A stretch of 64,000 bases of DNA. It comes from an uncultured Eubacteriales bacterium. GTDB taxonomy: Bacteria > Bacillota > Clostridia > Oscillospirales > Oscillospiraceae. Under the pieces are notes generated by a model, which saw nothing but the letters and a program-made list of their open reading frames with translations, was not told the origin of the DNA and made no database searches. The stretch covers positions 2,511,766 through 2,575,765 of the forward strand of contig LT599017.1 in assembly GCA_900079765.1 (NCBI GenBank), given 5' to 3'. The stretch's first letter is position 1. Every line of letters starts with the position of its first letter. The position numbers were made by a program, and so were the translations under genes. This document shows positions 16,393-25,402 of the stretch, piece by piece.

Positions 16393-16824
16393 TCAATCTT
16401 CTAATCTGTCCAGGTTTTTCCGAAGCCGCTCCATGCCGTCCATCAGGGCCTCCATCTCTTCTGGAGCGAACCCCTGCCACAGCCCCTCGTCCATGCGGCG
16501 AAAACCCTGGGCCACCTCTTGCGCCAGCTCCTCCCCCTCCGGGGTGAGGGTGATGAGGTTGGCCCGGCGGTTTGCCCCGTTGGTGCTGCGGGAGACTAGG
16601 CCCCTTTCCTCCAGCCTGTCCAGAGCCCGGGAGAGGGTAGTGGCATCCAGATAGCAGGCGTCGGCCAGCTCACGCTGGGTCAGCCCTCCCCCCTGCTCCA
16701 GCAAGTAATTGAGGATCCGGGGCTGGCCGGGAGCCAGGTTCAGATGGGCAAACAGGGGCTGGAGCCTACGGCGGCGGTCCACCTCCAGGCGATAGAGCTG
16801 CTCGCGTACCGCGCTTTTCTTCAT
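16393..16824 (-). CDS. MarR family transcriptional regulator (module 1)
   Basis: A 143-residue winged-helix regulator. The recognition region LTQRELADACYLDATTLSRALDRLEERGLVSR and the basic wing RRANLITLT are typical of MarR. Helices at both ends form the dimer. It is the third gene of an ABC-ABC-MarR unit, 9 bases after the second exporter gene and with GGAGGGAG before its ATG. In the other two modules of this window the MarR gene comes first. It probably represses the operon through the inverted repeat at 20465-20480; the inducer is unknown. Confidence 0.88.
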   Translation of the reverse strand: MKKSAVREQLYRLEVDRRRRLQPLFAHLNLAPGQPRILNYLLEQGGGLTQRELADACYLDATTLSRALDRLEERGLVSRSTNGANRRANLITLTPEGEELAQEVAQGFRRMDEGLWQGFAPEEMEALMDGMERLRKNLDRLED

Positions 16825-16833
16825 GGCTCCCTC

Positions 16834-18693
16834 CTATTCCAGCTCGAACTGCCCGGTGTAGAGCCGGTAGTACCGGCCCTTCTGGGCGAGCAGCTCCTCG
16901 TGGTCTCCCCGCTCGATAACCTCGCCCTGCTCCAGTACCAGGATGGCCTTGGAGTTGCGGACGGTGGAGAGCCGGTGGGCGATGACGAAGACGGTACGCC
17001 CCTCCATCATGGCGTCCATTCCCCGCTCAATGAGGTGCTCAGTGCGGGTGTCGATGCTGCTGGTGGCCTCGTCCAGCACCAGCACCGGTGGGTGCGAGAC
17101 GGCGGCTCTGGCGATAGCGAGGAGCTGCCGCTGCCCCTGGGAGAGGTTCGCCCCATCGGAGTAGAGCATGGTATCATATCCGTCGGGCAGGCGGCGGATA
17201 AAGGAGTCCGCGTTGGCAAGCTTGGCCGCCGAGCGTACGTCCTCGTCAGTGGCGGTCAGGCGGCCATAGCGGATATTGTCCGCGATGGTGCCGGTGAAGA
17301 GATGAGTGTCCTGAATGACCATGGACATGCTGCGGCGCAGGTCGGCCTTTTTGATGTCCCGCAGGTCGATCCCATCATAGGTAATGGACCCGCCGGTCAC
17401 CTCGTAGAACCGGGTGATGAGATTAATAATAGTGGTCTTCCCCGCGCCGGTGGAGCCCACGAAGGCAACCTTCTGCCCCGGTTTTGCGAAGAGCTCAATG
17501 CCCCGCAGGACAGTCTTCTGCGGCGTGTAGCCGAAGACCACGTCGTGGAACCGTACGTCCCCACGCAAGGGCGCCAGCGCATAGCCCCCGTCCGGCTGGG
17601 GCAACTTCCAGGCGAAAGAACCGGTGTACTCGACGCTCTCCTCATAGCCTCCCTTCCCGTCGGGGCGGGCCCGGCAGAGGGTAACGGTGCCCTCGTCCAC
17701 CTCAGGCTCCTCGTCCATCATGTCGAAGATGCGCTCAGCCCCCGCCAGGGCCGCAAGGAGGAGGTTCACCTGCTGCGTAAACTGGTTCATGGGCATGGCG
17801 CTCTGCCGAACAAAGAGGAGATACGCCGACAGGCTGCCCAGCCCCATAGCCCCCGACAGGACGAAGAGCCCGCCCACGCAGGTGGAGACGGCATAGTTGA
17901 TGTAGGAGAGTGCCACCACAGTGGGTACCGTCGTACCCGAGTAGGCTAGAGCCTTGGTGGCGGCCTTCCGCAGGGCGTCGTTCCGGGCGCAGAACTCGGC
18001 GTAGCCGGCATCTTCGTGGTTGAAGACCTTCTCAACCTTTTGCCCCTCCACCATTTCCTCAATGAAACCGTTGATATTCCCCAGGCGCGCTTGCTGCTCG
18101 TTGTAGTACCTGCGGCTGCGCTTGCCGTTCCAGCGGATATAGAGGGCCATCAAGCCCAGGAACGCGAACACGATGAGGGACAGCGCAGGGCTGAGCACCA
18201 GCAGCATGACAATGGTTCCCAGGCAGACTACCCCGCTCTGGATGACCGAGGCCAGGGAGTTGTTCATCGCGTCGGCCAGGGTGTCCATGTCGTTGGTGAA
18301 ACGGCTCATCAGCTCGCCGTGGGTGTGCCCATCGAAGTACCCAAGGGGCAGGGTCTGCACGTGTGAAAAGAGATCGGAGCGAATCTCTGCCACCACCTGC
18401 TGGGCCGTACGGGCCATGAGCTGGTTATACCCCAGCGTGGCTAAAGCTCCCGAGAGGTACATAACCCCCATGCCGGTTAAAATGACCGCCAGCCCCTTCA
18501 AGTCGCCTGGCAAGACGTAGTCGTCTACCACCGGCTTAAGGAGGTAGGTGCCCACGATACCCGCGAGCCCCCCCACCAGCACCAGCAGTACTACCACCGC
18601 CAGGGTAGCCTTGTGGCGGCCCAGATACGCACCCAGCCGCCGCAGGGTGCGCCCCGTGTCCCTGGGGTGCTTTACATTGATTCCGCCCGCCAT
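16834..18693 (-). CDS. ABC exporter half-transporter, catalytically canonical subunit (module 1)
   Basis: A 619-residue half-transporter with six N-terminal membrane helices (to about residue 320) and a C-terminal ATPase. Walker A is GSTGAGKTTI, Walker B LVLDEATSSID with catalytic Glu, and the H-loop is FVIAHRLST. The signature is LSQGQ rather than LSGGQ. This is the partner type of a heterodimer in which the other subunit has the degenerate site. A roughly 40-residue insert (about 330-370, with WKLPQPDGG) precedes the ATPase, as in module 3. Its ATG overlaps the previous stop by one base (TAATG). The substrate is unknown; drug or peptide export is the usual role. Confidence 0.9.
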   Translation of the reverse strand: MAGGINVKHPRDTGRTLRRLGAYLGRHKATLAVVVLLVLVGGLAGIVGTYLLKPVVDDYVLPGDLKGLAVILTGMGVMYLSGALATLGYNQLMARTAQQVVAEIRSDLFSHVQTLPLGYFDGHTHGELMSRFTNDMDTLADAMNNSLASVIQSGVVCLGTIVMLLVLSPALSLIVFAFLGLMALYIRWNGKRSRRYYNEQQARLGNINGFIEEMVEGQKVEKVFNHEDAGYAEFCARNDALRKAATKALAYSGTTVPTVVALSYINYAVSTCVGGLFVLSGAMGLGSLSAYLLFVRQSAMPMNQFTQQVNLLLAALAGAERIFDMMDEEPEVDEGTVTLCRARPDGKGGYEESVEYTGSFAWKLPQPDGGYALAPLRGDVRFHDVVFGYTPQKTVLRGIELFAKPGQKVAFVGSTGAGKTTIINLITRFYEVTGGSITYDGIDLRDIKKADLRRSMSMVIQDTHLFTGTIADNIRYGRLTATDEDVRSAAKLANADSFIRRLPDGYDTMLYSDGANLSQGQRQLLAIARAAVSHPPVLVLDEATSSIDTRTEHLIERGMDAMMEGRTVFVIAHRLSTVRNSKAILVLEQGEVIERGDHEELLAQKGRYYRLYTGQFELE

Positions 18694-20429
18694 TATTCCA
18701 GCGCCCCCTTCTGCTGAGATTCACACAAGTCCCGGTAAACGGCGTTCTCGGCCATTAGGCTATCATGGTTGCCCACAGCGGCAAGCTGCCCATCCTCCAA
18801 AATTAATATCTGGTCCGCGTCCCGCACCGAGCTCACCCGCTGGGCAATGATAATCTTCGTCGTCCCCGGCAGACTCTCGGCCAGCCCCTGGCGGAGCTTG
18901 GCCTCGGTAGCGGTGTCCACTGCACTGGTGGAGTCGTCCAGTATCAATACCTTGGGGTTCTTTAAAATGGCCCGCGCAATGCACAGCCGCTGTTTTTGCC
19001 CGCCGGAGACGTTCACGCCCCCCTGTCCCAGCTCGGTGTCGTACCCGTTTTCCAGCCGGCCCAAAAACTCGTCCACGCAGGCTACGGCGCAGGCTGCGTC
19101 CAGTTCGGCGTCGGTGGCGTCGGCCTTGCCCCAGCGGAGGTTTTCCCGGACGGTGCCGGAGAAGAGGGTGTTCTTCTGCAATACCATGGCGATGGCGTCC
19201 CGCAGATGACGCAAGGGATATTCCTTTACATTCCGGCCATCCACCAGGATGGCCCCTTCGCTCACGTCGTAGAGCCGGGGGATGAGCTGCACCAGCGTGG
19301 ACTTGGCTGAGCCGGTGCCCCCCAGGATACCCACTGTCTGCCCCGCCTCGATGCGGAAGGAGATATCGGTGAGCACCTTTTCCTTTGCCCCAGCGCTGTA
19401 TTTAAAGGAAACATGGTCGAAGGTAATCTCCCCCCGCTCCACCTGGGCATTATCAGCCACCGTTCCGGGCCCCTCGCCGATTTCGGGCACCTCGGCCATC
19501 ACCTCCTGAATGCGCCGCGCGGAGGCCATGCTCCGCGTCACCATGAGGAAGACGGAGGAAATCATCATCAGGGAGTTAAGTACCTGGAGCACGTAGCTTA
19601 AAAAGCCGGTGAGGGTGCCCACCTGCAGCCCCCCCGCAATGGTGAGCCTTCCTCCGAACCAGAGGAGAGAGAGGATGGTGGCGTACATGACAAACTGCAT
19701 GGCGGGCATGTTGAGGGAGGCCCGGCGGAAGGCCTGTTCGGTGACTGTCTGGAGGTTTTCGTTCACGTCGTTGAACTTCTCCACCTCGTAGTCCCCCCGG
19801 ACGTAAGCCTTTACCACACGGATGGCAGTCAAATTCTCCTGGACGATACGGTTAACCATGTCCATAGCGCCTTGCATCTTCCCATACATTGGCCGCACCT
19901 TGCTGACGATAGCGGCCAGGAGCAGCGCCAGCACCGGCGCCGCAATCACGAAGGTGATGGCGAGCTGACTGCTCATGCGAAAGGACATAAAAAGCGCGAT
20001 GGCCATCATCATGGGGGCGCGGACGGCGGGGCGCAGGCCGGTACTCACCGCGTTCTGCACGGCGTTCACGTCACTGGTGAGGCGGGTAATGAGGCTGGCG
20101 GTCTGGAAGTGGTCGGTATTCCCGAAGGAGAAGGACTGGATTTTCCGATACTCGGCGGCACGCAGCTCGGCCCCCAGCCCCTGGCCGCACACGGCAGAGA
20201 ACCGCGCGCTGCCGATGCCAAGAAAGAGGGCGGCCAACGCGCACAGGCACATCAGCCCCCCCTTGGAGAAGATATAGGCCGTGTCGCCCCCCGCCACGCC
20301 CACGTTTACGATGTCGGCCATAAGGATGGGGATCACCAGCTCAAAGGCGGTCTCCACCGCCACGCAAAATACGGCCAGGACAGCGTATTTGCGGTAGGGC
20401 CTAATGTGGGTCAGAATCAGCTCGAGCAT
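18693..20429 (-). CDS. ABC exporter half-transporter, degenerate-site subunit (module 1)
   Basis: A 578-residue half-transporter with six membrane helices and an ATPase domain. Walker A is GGTGSAKSTL, the signature VSGGQKQ is canonical, but Walker B reads LILDDSTSAVD (catalytic Glu replaced by Asp) and the H-loop is IIIAQRVSS (His replaced by Gln). These are the hallmarks of the non-hydrolytic site in TM287/288- or BmrCD-like heterodimers. It is first in the ABC-ABC-MarR unit. The ATG at 20429 is preferred over the one six bases upstream because GGGGGA is then correctly spaced. The promoter is at 20481-20509. Confidence 0.9.
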   Translation of the reverse strand: MLELILTHIRPYRKYAVLAVFCVAVETAFELVIPILMADIVNVGVAGGDTAYIFSKGGLMCLCALAALFLGIGSARFSAVCGQGLGAELRAAEYRKIQSFSFGNTDHFQTASLITRLTSDVNAVQNAVSTGLRPAVRAPMMMAIALFMSFRMSSQLAITFVIAAPVLALLLAAIVSKVRPMYGKMQGAMDMVNRIVQENLTAIRVVKAYVRGDYEVEKFNDVNENLQTVTEQAFRRASLNMPAMQFVMYATILSLLWFGGRLTIAGGLQVGTLTGFLSYVLQVLNSLMMISSVFLMVTRSMASARRIQEVMAEVPEIGEGPGTVADNAQVERGEITFDHVSFKYSAGAKEKVLTDISFRIEAGQTVGILGGTGSAKSTLVQLIPRLYDVSEGAILVDGRNVKEYPLRHLRDAIAMVLQKNTLFSGTVRENLRWGKADATDAELDAACAVACVDEFLGRLENGYDTELGQGGVNVSGGQKQRLCIARAILKNPKVLILDDSTSAVDTATEAKLRQGLAESLPGTTKIIIAQRVSSVRDADQILILEDGQLAAVGNHDSLMAENAVYRDLCESQQKGALE

Positions 20430-20464
20430 ACACATTCCCCCGCGTCGTTTGTTGCATCTGCATT

Positions 20465-20509
20465 AATTGCACATGCAATTATTCTAGTTGCCCTACTCTG
20501 GAAAGTCAA
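20465..20509 (-). promoter_or_regulatory. Promoter and MarR-type operator of ABC module 1
   Basis: TTGACT (20509-20504), 17 bp, TAGAAT (20486-20481) on the minus strand. Directly downstream lies the inverted repeat AATTGC-ACAT-GCAATT (20465-20480), placed to block transcription start. A further TGCAT repeat follows at about 20452-20461. Confidence 0.65.
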
Positions 20510-20582
20510 GCAAAAAGCTGCTGAATTTTCCTTCCTGCTGTGCTACAATCACTGTAGTATATGAACGGAAAGGGGTGGCGTC

Positions 20583-21659
20583 GTGGCCTGTATCTTCGAC
20601 TATCTCAACTGGAGGGGGGACCTGACCCTCAACCAGGCGCCCTTCAACGACGTAGATAATCTCATCCTCTGTGCCCTGTCCTATGTGAAACTGTGCGGCA
20701 TCGTGCCGGGGCTGGGGAGTGGCCGGGCGGTCACGCTGGCTCAGGCCGCAAAAAAATACTTTGCCGCCGAGGGGAAGGATAAGGCAGGAAGCCGCGGCTT
20801 TCGGGGGAATAATATCCTTCTGTTGGACGCGCTGGCCAAGTTCCCGCGCTACTCCGCCCTCCTCCTCTCCGACTGCGTGGACATTTTGGACCCCGAGGAC
20901 GAAAAGCAGTTTTCCGCCCTCACCATCTCCCTGGGAGCCAAGAGCGCCTTCGTCGCCTTCCGGGGTACCGACAGCACTCTGGTAGGGTGGAAGGAAGACT
21001 TTAATATGAGCTTTCTCCCCCAGGTCCCCTCCCAGCGCTCGGCGGCTGAGTACCTGACGGCGGTGTCCGAGCGGTTCACCTCCCTTCGGGCGGGAGGCCA
21101 CTCTAAGGGTGGGAACCTGGCGGTCTATGCCGCGGCCCATTGCGGCGAAGAGGTGCAGAAAAAGCTGCGGGCGGTGTATAACAACGACGGGCCGGGGTTT
21201 AGCGGCGGCGTGCTCACCTCCCCGGAGTACCTGGCCGTGCGGGACCGGGTACACACCTTCGTACCCCAGTCCTCGGTGGTGGGGATGCTGATGGATCACG
21301 AGGAGTCCTACCAGGTGGTCCACAGCACGGGGCTGGGGCTCTTTCAGCACGACCCTTACTCCTGGGAAGTGATGGGGGGCGACTTCTGTCTTCTTGACAC
21401 GGTAACCGATGGCAGCCGTTTCGCCAGCGCTACCGTCAAGAGCTGGCTGGCCGGCATGGATATTTCCCAGAGGGAGCAGACGGTGGACGCCCTCTTCGAC
21501 GTGCTCTGCGCCACCAACGCCAAGACTACCGCCGAACTCTCCGCCGACTGGCTGCGAAGTGCCGGGGCGGCTCTCTCGGAGCTCAAGAACATGGAGCCGG
21601 GCAGCCGGAGGATGCTCTTTGAGCTGCTCAAGCTGCTGGTGGGGGTCGTCCGCGGGTAG
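20583..21659 (+). CDS. Mbeg1-like (DUF2974) alpha/beta-hydrolase
   Basis: A 358-residue cytosolic protein with lipase-like features. The oxyanion region FVAFRGTDSTLVGWKED and the nucleophile elbow GGHSKGGNLAVYAA (Ser in GHSKG) are characteristic of the Mbeg1-like group common in gut Firmicutes. No signal peptide is seen, so it acts inside the cell; its substrate is unknown. The start is GTG at 20583 with AAAGGGG upstream. It is divergent from ABC module 1 and followed by the Crp/Fnr gene on the same strand after about 117 bases. Confidence 0.8.
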   Translation: MACIFDYLNWRGDLTLNQAPFNDVDNLILCALSYVKLCGIVPGLGSGRAVTLAQAAKKYFAAEGKDKAGSRGFRGNNILLLDALAKFPRYSALLLSDCVDILDPEDEKQFSALTISLGAKSAFVAFRGTDSTLVGWKEDFNMSFLPQVPSQRSAAEYLTAVSERFTSLRAGGHSKGGNLAVYAAAHCGEEVQKKLRAVYNNDGPGFSGGVLTSPEYLAVRDRVHTFVPQSSVVGMLMDHEESYQVVHSTGLGLFQHDPYSWEVMGGDFCLLDTVTDGSRFASATVKSWLAGMDISQREQTVDALFDVLCATNAKTTAELSADWLRSAGAALSELKNMEPGSRRMLFELLKLLVGVVRG

Positions 21660-21776
21660 ACGTCCCCTGCGGGAGGATAACAGAGAGCTGCGCTCCTCTA
21701 CCCATACCCAAAGCTTCCCTTTGCATAATACATCTATGATAAAATTGCTGGAAGAACATTAGAAAAGAGGTGCCCC

Positions 21777-22451
21777 ATGCTGGAGCTGCTGAAAAAAAGC
21801 CCGCTATTCGCCCAGATGACGGAGCGCGATATCGAATCCTGCCTGAGCTGCAGCCGCTCGGAGATTGCGGCGTATGAGAAAGACGCGCTCATCTTCCATC
21901 AGGGCGATACGCCCCGGAAACTGCTGGTGCTCCTGGAGGGAGCCGTGGCGGTGGGCAATGACTCCAGCTCCGGGAAACGCAGCATCGTCGCTACCTTCAA
22001 CCAGCCCGGTGAGCTTTTCGGAGAGGTTTTCCTCTTTCTGAGCAAGGGCGAGTACGACCATTACGCCCAGGCCATAACCCCCGCCAAGGTTTTGCAGATC
22101 CCCAAAGAATTCCTCTACCACACCTGCGGGGAAGACTGCGCCCACCACCAGACCATGATCTCCAACATGCTGTCCATCTTGGCCCGCAAGGCTTATTTTT
22201 TGAACCAGCGACTCCAGATCGTCTCCTGCGCCACACTGCGGCAGAAGATCGCGAAGGTTCTGCTGCAAAACCGAACCCCCAATGGCCGGGTGAGTCTACC
22301 CATGAACAGGGAGGAATTGGCCGATTTCCTCAATACCGCCCGCCCCTCCCTCTCTCGGGAACTGATGCGGATGCAAGAGGAGGGCCTTATCACCGTGGAT
22401 CGCCGTGCCATCTTGGTGCCCGACGATGAGGCATTGCAGGAGCTTTTATAA
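21777..22451 (+). CDS. Crp/Fnr family transcriptional regulator (HcpR-like candidate)
   Basis: A 224-residue regulator with a cyclic-nucleotide-binding-type beta barrel (about 10-125), a long dimer helix and a C-terminal helix-turn-helix (about 165-215; MNREELADFLNTARPSLSRELMRMQEEGLI). The Cys-rich FNR cluster motif is absent, though Cys22, Cys25, Cys117 and Cys121 could matter. It is the first gene upstream of hcp on the same strand, separated by a methyltransferase remnant. HcpR-type Crp/Fnr proteins control hcp in response to NO in many anaerobes, so that role is inferred. A dyad at the hcp promoter is a candidate target. Confidence 0.82.
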   Translation: MLELLKKSPLFAQMTERDIESCLSCSRSEIAAYEKDALIFHQGDTPRKLLVLLEGAVAVGNDSSSGKRSIVATFNQPGELFGEVFLFLSKGEYDHYAQAITPAKVLQIPKEFLYHTCGEDCAHHQTMISNMLSILARKAYFLNQRLQIVSCATLRQKIAKVLLQNRTPNGRVSLPMNREELADFLNTARPSLSRELMRMQEEGLITVDRRAILVPDDEALQELL

Positions 22452-22467
22452 ACAAGAGGCCTTTTGG

Positions 22468-22647
22468 CCGATAAAGTTTTATGACGTCGGCGCGCTGGTA
22501 TGGTTCGCACGCATCATCGAATGGGAATTCCCGGGTTTTGCGGTCGGGCGCTGTTTACCGGAGCTATATAAGGCGCAGCAAGTTTTGGAGGAGCGAGGCT
22601 GCATAGAGGGAAGAATCCATAGATTTGTGATCGTAGCAAAAAAATAA
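22468..22647 (+). pseudogene. Remnant of a SAM-dependent methyltransferase (C-terminal end only)
   Basis: The plus-strand frame reads PIKFYDVGALVWFARIIEW, then EFPGFAVGRC, and ends ...RFVIVAKK with a TAA. This matches the usual last 60 residues of a class I SAM methyltransferase found in Firmicutes. There is no N-terminal part, SAM-binding motif or start site, and it directly follows the Crp/Fnr stop. It is most simply a gene decayed by deletion. Recognition is from memory of the family's C-terminus. Confidence 0.55.
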
Positions 22648-22796
22648 AGGCGGGTGGGCCGCCGAGGTCGGGGTCCCTATAGTAATCAGGGAAGCAAAGA
22701 GCGCCCTCCTTCAGTTCGTTTCGCTGAAAGCCCCAGCATAACTGGAGCCAAAGAAAACGACGTGGAAAAACAAAATTTATCTCTTTTTTCATTTCT

Positions 22797-22838
22797 GTAA
22801 CCATTGTTACGGAACTTCTCCTATTGGTCTGGTATGAT
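22797..22838 (+). promoter_or_regulatory. hcp promoter with Crp/Fnr-type dyad
   Basis: The inverted repeat GTAAC-CATT-GTTAC (22797-22810) is centred at 22803.5. A TATGAT -10 box (22833-22838) implies transcription starting near 22845, which puts the dyad centre at about -41.5, the classic class II activator position. No good -35 box is present, as expected for an activator-dependent promoter. Confidence 0.6.
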
Positions 22839-22883
22839 TGGCTCATCCAACAAGGGACTACACCAATTGAGGAGGAATTTTCA

Positions 22884-24722
22884 ATGGAACAGAATATGTT
22901 TTGTTATCAGTGCCAGGAGACCGCGGGGGGCGCGGGGTGCACCTACTCCGGCGTCTGCGGTAAAAAGCCTGAGGTAGCCGCCATGCAGGACCTGCTGGTC
23001 TATGTGACCAAGGGTCTCTCCGCCGTCACCACCCGGCTGCGCGCCGAGGGCAAAGCAGTGCCCACCGACGTGAACCATCTGGCGGCGCTGAACCTCTTTA
23101 CCACCATCACCAACGCCAACTTCGACGAGGAGGCCATCGCAGCCCGCATCGCCTCCACTCTGGACGTAAAACGTGAGCTGCTGGCCCAGGTCTCCCAGCC
23201 CGACACGCTGCCAGAGGCCGCCCGCTGGGAGGGTGAGCGTGCCGACTTCGCGGCCAAGGCCGCCCAGGTAGGCGTGCTGTCCACTAAAGACGAGGACGTA
23301 CGCAGCCTGCGCGAGCTTATCACTTACGGTCTGAAAGGGCTGTCCGCCTACAGCAAGCACGCCAACGTCCTCCTCAAGGACGACGGTGAGGTGGATGCGT
23401 TCCTCCAGCGTGCCCTGGCCGCCACCCTGGACGACAGTCTCACCGTGGACGAGCTGGTAGCCCTCACCCTGGAGACCGGAAAGTACGGCGTGAACGGCAT
23501 GGCCCTGCTGGACGGGGCCAATACCGGCGCTTATGGCAACCCCGAGATCACCAAGGTGAACATCGGCGTGGGCAATCGCCCCGGCATTCTGGTGTCCGGT
23601 CATGACCTTCGGGACATGGAAATGCTCCTCAAGCAGACCGAGGGAACCGGCGTGGACGTATACACCCACTCGGAGATGCTGCCCGCCCACTATTATCCCG
23701 CGTTCAAGAAGTATGCCCACTTCGTAGGCAACTACGGCAACGCCTGGTGGAAGCAGAAGGACGAGTTCGAGACCTTCAACGGCCCCATCCTTATGACCAC
23801 CAACTGCATCGTCCCCCCCCGCCCCAGCTATCAGGACCGGCTATACACCACAGGCGCGGCAGGCTACCCCGGCTGCAAGCACATCCCCGGCGGCATCGGG
23901 GAGGAGAAGGACTTTTCCGCCATCATTGAGCACGCCAAGCGCTGCGCGCCTCCCACTGAGATCGAGAGCGGCGAGATCGTGGGCGGCTTCGCTCACAACC
24001 AAGTGCTGAGCCTTGCCGACGCGGTCGTCGGCGCCGTGAAATCGGGCGCTATCAAGAAGTTCGTGGTCATGGCGGGCTGCGATGGGCGTATGAAGGGCCG
24101 CGACTACTACACTGAGTTCGCTAAGGCCCTGCCACAAGACACCGTCATTCTCACCGCAGGCTGCGCCAAGTACCGCTACAATAAGCTGAACCTGGGTGAC
24201 ATCGGCGGCATACCCCGCGTTCTGGACGCTGGTCAGTGCAACGATTCCTACTCCCTGGCCGTCATCGCGCTCAAGCTCAAGGAGGTCTTCGGTCTCGACG
24301 ACATAAACGACCTGCCCATTGTCTATAACATCGCGTGGTACGAGCAGAAGGCCGTCATCGTCCTGCTGGCCCTCCTGTACCTGGGCGTGAAGAACATCCA
24401 CCTCGGCCCCACCCTGCCCGCCTTCCTCTCCCCCAACGTGGCGAAGGTGCTGGTGGAGAACTTCGGCATCGCTCCCATCGGCACCGTGGAGGATGACATG
24501 GCCCTCTTCTTCAGCGAGGGTTCTGTCAAGGCCGCCGTTACCGCCGATATGCTCATTGGGGAGATCCTGCGCCAGTACCCCGATGCTGCGGAAGCCCTAA
24601 TGGCCTGCGGTATGCACTGCCTGGGCTGCCCCTCCTCCCAGATGGAGTCCCTGGCCGACGCCTGCGCGGTACACGGTCTGGACGTAAACGCCGTGCTGGA
24701 GCGGGTAAACGCCTCCCTCTAA
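22884..24722 (+). CDS. hcp: Hydroxylamine reductase / hybrid cluster protein with C-terminal DUF1858-like domain
   Basis: A 612-residue protein. The N-terminal Cys motif Cys7-x2-Cys10-x8-Cys19-x5-Cys25 is the type that binds a [4Fe-4S] cluster in anaerobes. The prismane body carries conserved hybrid-cluster ligands (e.g. [36 protein letters not shown]). Hcp acts as hydroxylamine and NO reductase in nitrosative defence. After about residue 545 comes an extra domain ([26 protein letters not shown], split here) matching the hybrid-cluster-associated redox disulfide domain, with CxxC-like cysteines. The ATG at 22884 follows TTGAGGAGG; an upstream start is unlikely. It leads a unit with 24789-25400 and the hemerythrin gene. 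Confidence 0.93.
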   Translation: MEQNMFCYQCQETAGGAGCTYSGVCGKKPEVAAMQDLLVYVTKGLSAVTTRLRAEGKAVPTDVNHLAALNLFTTITNANFDEEAIAARIASTLDVKRELLAQVSQPDTLPEAARWEGERADFAAKAAQVGVLSTKDEDVRSLRELITYGLKGLSAYSKHANVLLKDDGEVDAFLQRALAATLDDSLTVDELVALTLETGKYGVNGMALLDGANTGAYGNPEITKVNIGVGNRPGILVSGHDLRDMEMLLKQTEGTGVDVYTHSEMLPAHYYPAFKKYAHFVGNYGNAWWKQKDEFETFNGPILMTTNCIVPPRPSYQDRLYTTGAAGYPGCKHIPGGIGEEKDFSAIIEHAKRCAPPTEIESGEIVGGFAHNQVLSLADAVVGAVKSGAIKKFVVMAGCDGRMKGRDYYTEFAKALPQDTVILTAGCAKYRYNKLNLGDIGGIPRVLDAGQCNDSYSLAVIALKLKEVFGLDDINDLPIVYNIAWYEQKAVIVLLALLYLGVKNIHLGPTLPAFLSPNVAKVLVENFGIAPIGTVEDDMALFFSEGSVKAAVTADMLIGEILRQYPDAAEALMACGMHCLGCPSSQMESLADACAVHGLDVNAVLERVNASL

Positions 24723-24788
24723 TTCCATAACAATCGGAGGGGGCGGCTATGTGGCCGCCCCCTTACAAATAGAAAGGAAATTTTAGAT

Positions 24789-25400
24789 ATGAGCGCGTTT
24801 TTAGGCCCTATCCACCACTGGCTGTACAACAAGATCCAGCTCCAGGAGGAGCTGATCAGTGAGATTTTACTCACCGCGGCCCGGGAGGGCTGGGATATCC
24901 TCTCCGTCGAGGGCATCAGCGCCGACGGTGTGAACCCTGCCCTGCCGTCTTTGGATAGCAGTATCGACCTGGGGAACATCCACGGCTGGCTCCAGTGGCA
25001 GATTGGCCTCTCGGAGGCCAAGTACGCCCAGCTGGTCACCGGTCTGCTGGGGGGTGGCCCAGAGCGGATTTTGGTCCTCGAAAAGGCCGCCTATGCCTTC
25101 GGGCAGAGGCACTCCATTGACACCCAGGCTGACCCCGCCGCCGCCTATCAGGCACTGAACGACAGCCTGCTGGACGGGATGCCCTGCGACCATGTGAACC
25201 AGATTACCACCCAGGGAGAGGGCAGCCTCTCCTGGCAGCGGACCGAGCGTCTCCACGACGTATACTGGAATCAGGCAGGCGGAGACGCCGAGGTGTACTA
25301 CACGCTCCGCTCTTGGCTTATCGCCGGGATGCTGGACGGGAGCAGCGTGAGTTTTCTCTCCGTCGGGGACGGAGCATTCGAACTGAGAAAGGGGGCATAA
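24789..25400 (+). CDS. Uncharacterised protein between hcp and hemerythrin
   Basis: A 203-residue soluble protein with no recognised domain, no signal peptide and no membrane segment. Striking points are the aromatic/His N-terminus (FLGPIHHWLYNKIQLQEELI), a second Ile-His-Gly-Trp segment near residue 60, and a C-terminal stretch VYWNQAGGDAEVYYTLRSWLI. His, Trp and Glu residues could bind metal or heme, but nothing proves it. The start ATG has GAAAGGAAA upstream. It is two bases from the hemerythrin start and 66 bases after hcp, so co-expression in the nitrosative-stress response is the best clue to its role. Confidence 0.75.
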   Translation: MSAFLGPIHHWLYNKIQLQEELISEILLTAAREGWDILSVEGISADGVNPALPSLDSSIDLGNIHGWLQWQIGLSEAKYAQLVTGLLGGGPERILVLEKAAYAFGQRHSIDTQADPAAAYQALNDSLLDGMPCDHVNQITTQGEGSLSWQRTERLHDVYWNQAGGDAEVYYTLRSWLIAGMLDGSSVSFLSVGDGAFELRKGA

Positions 25401-25402
25401 GT

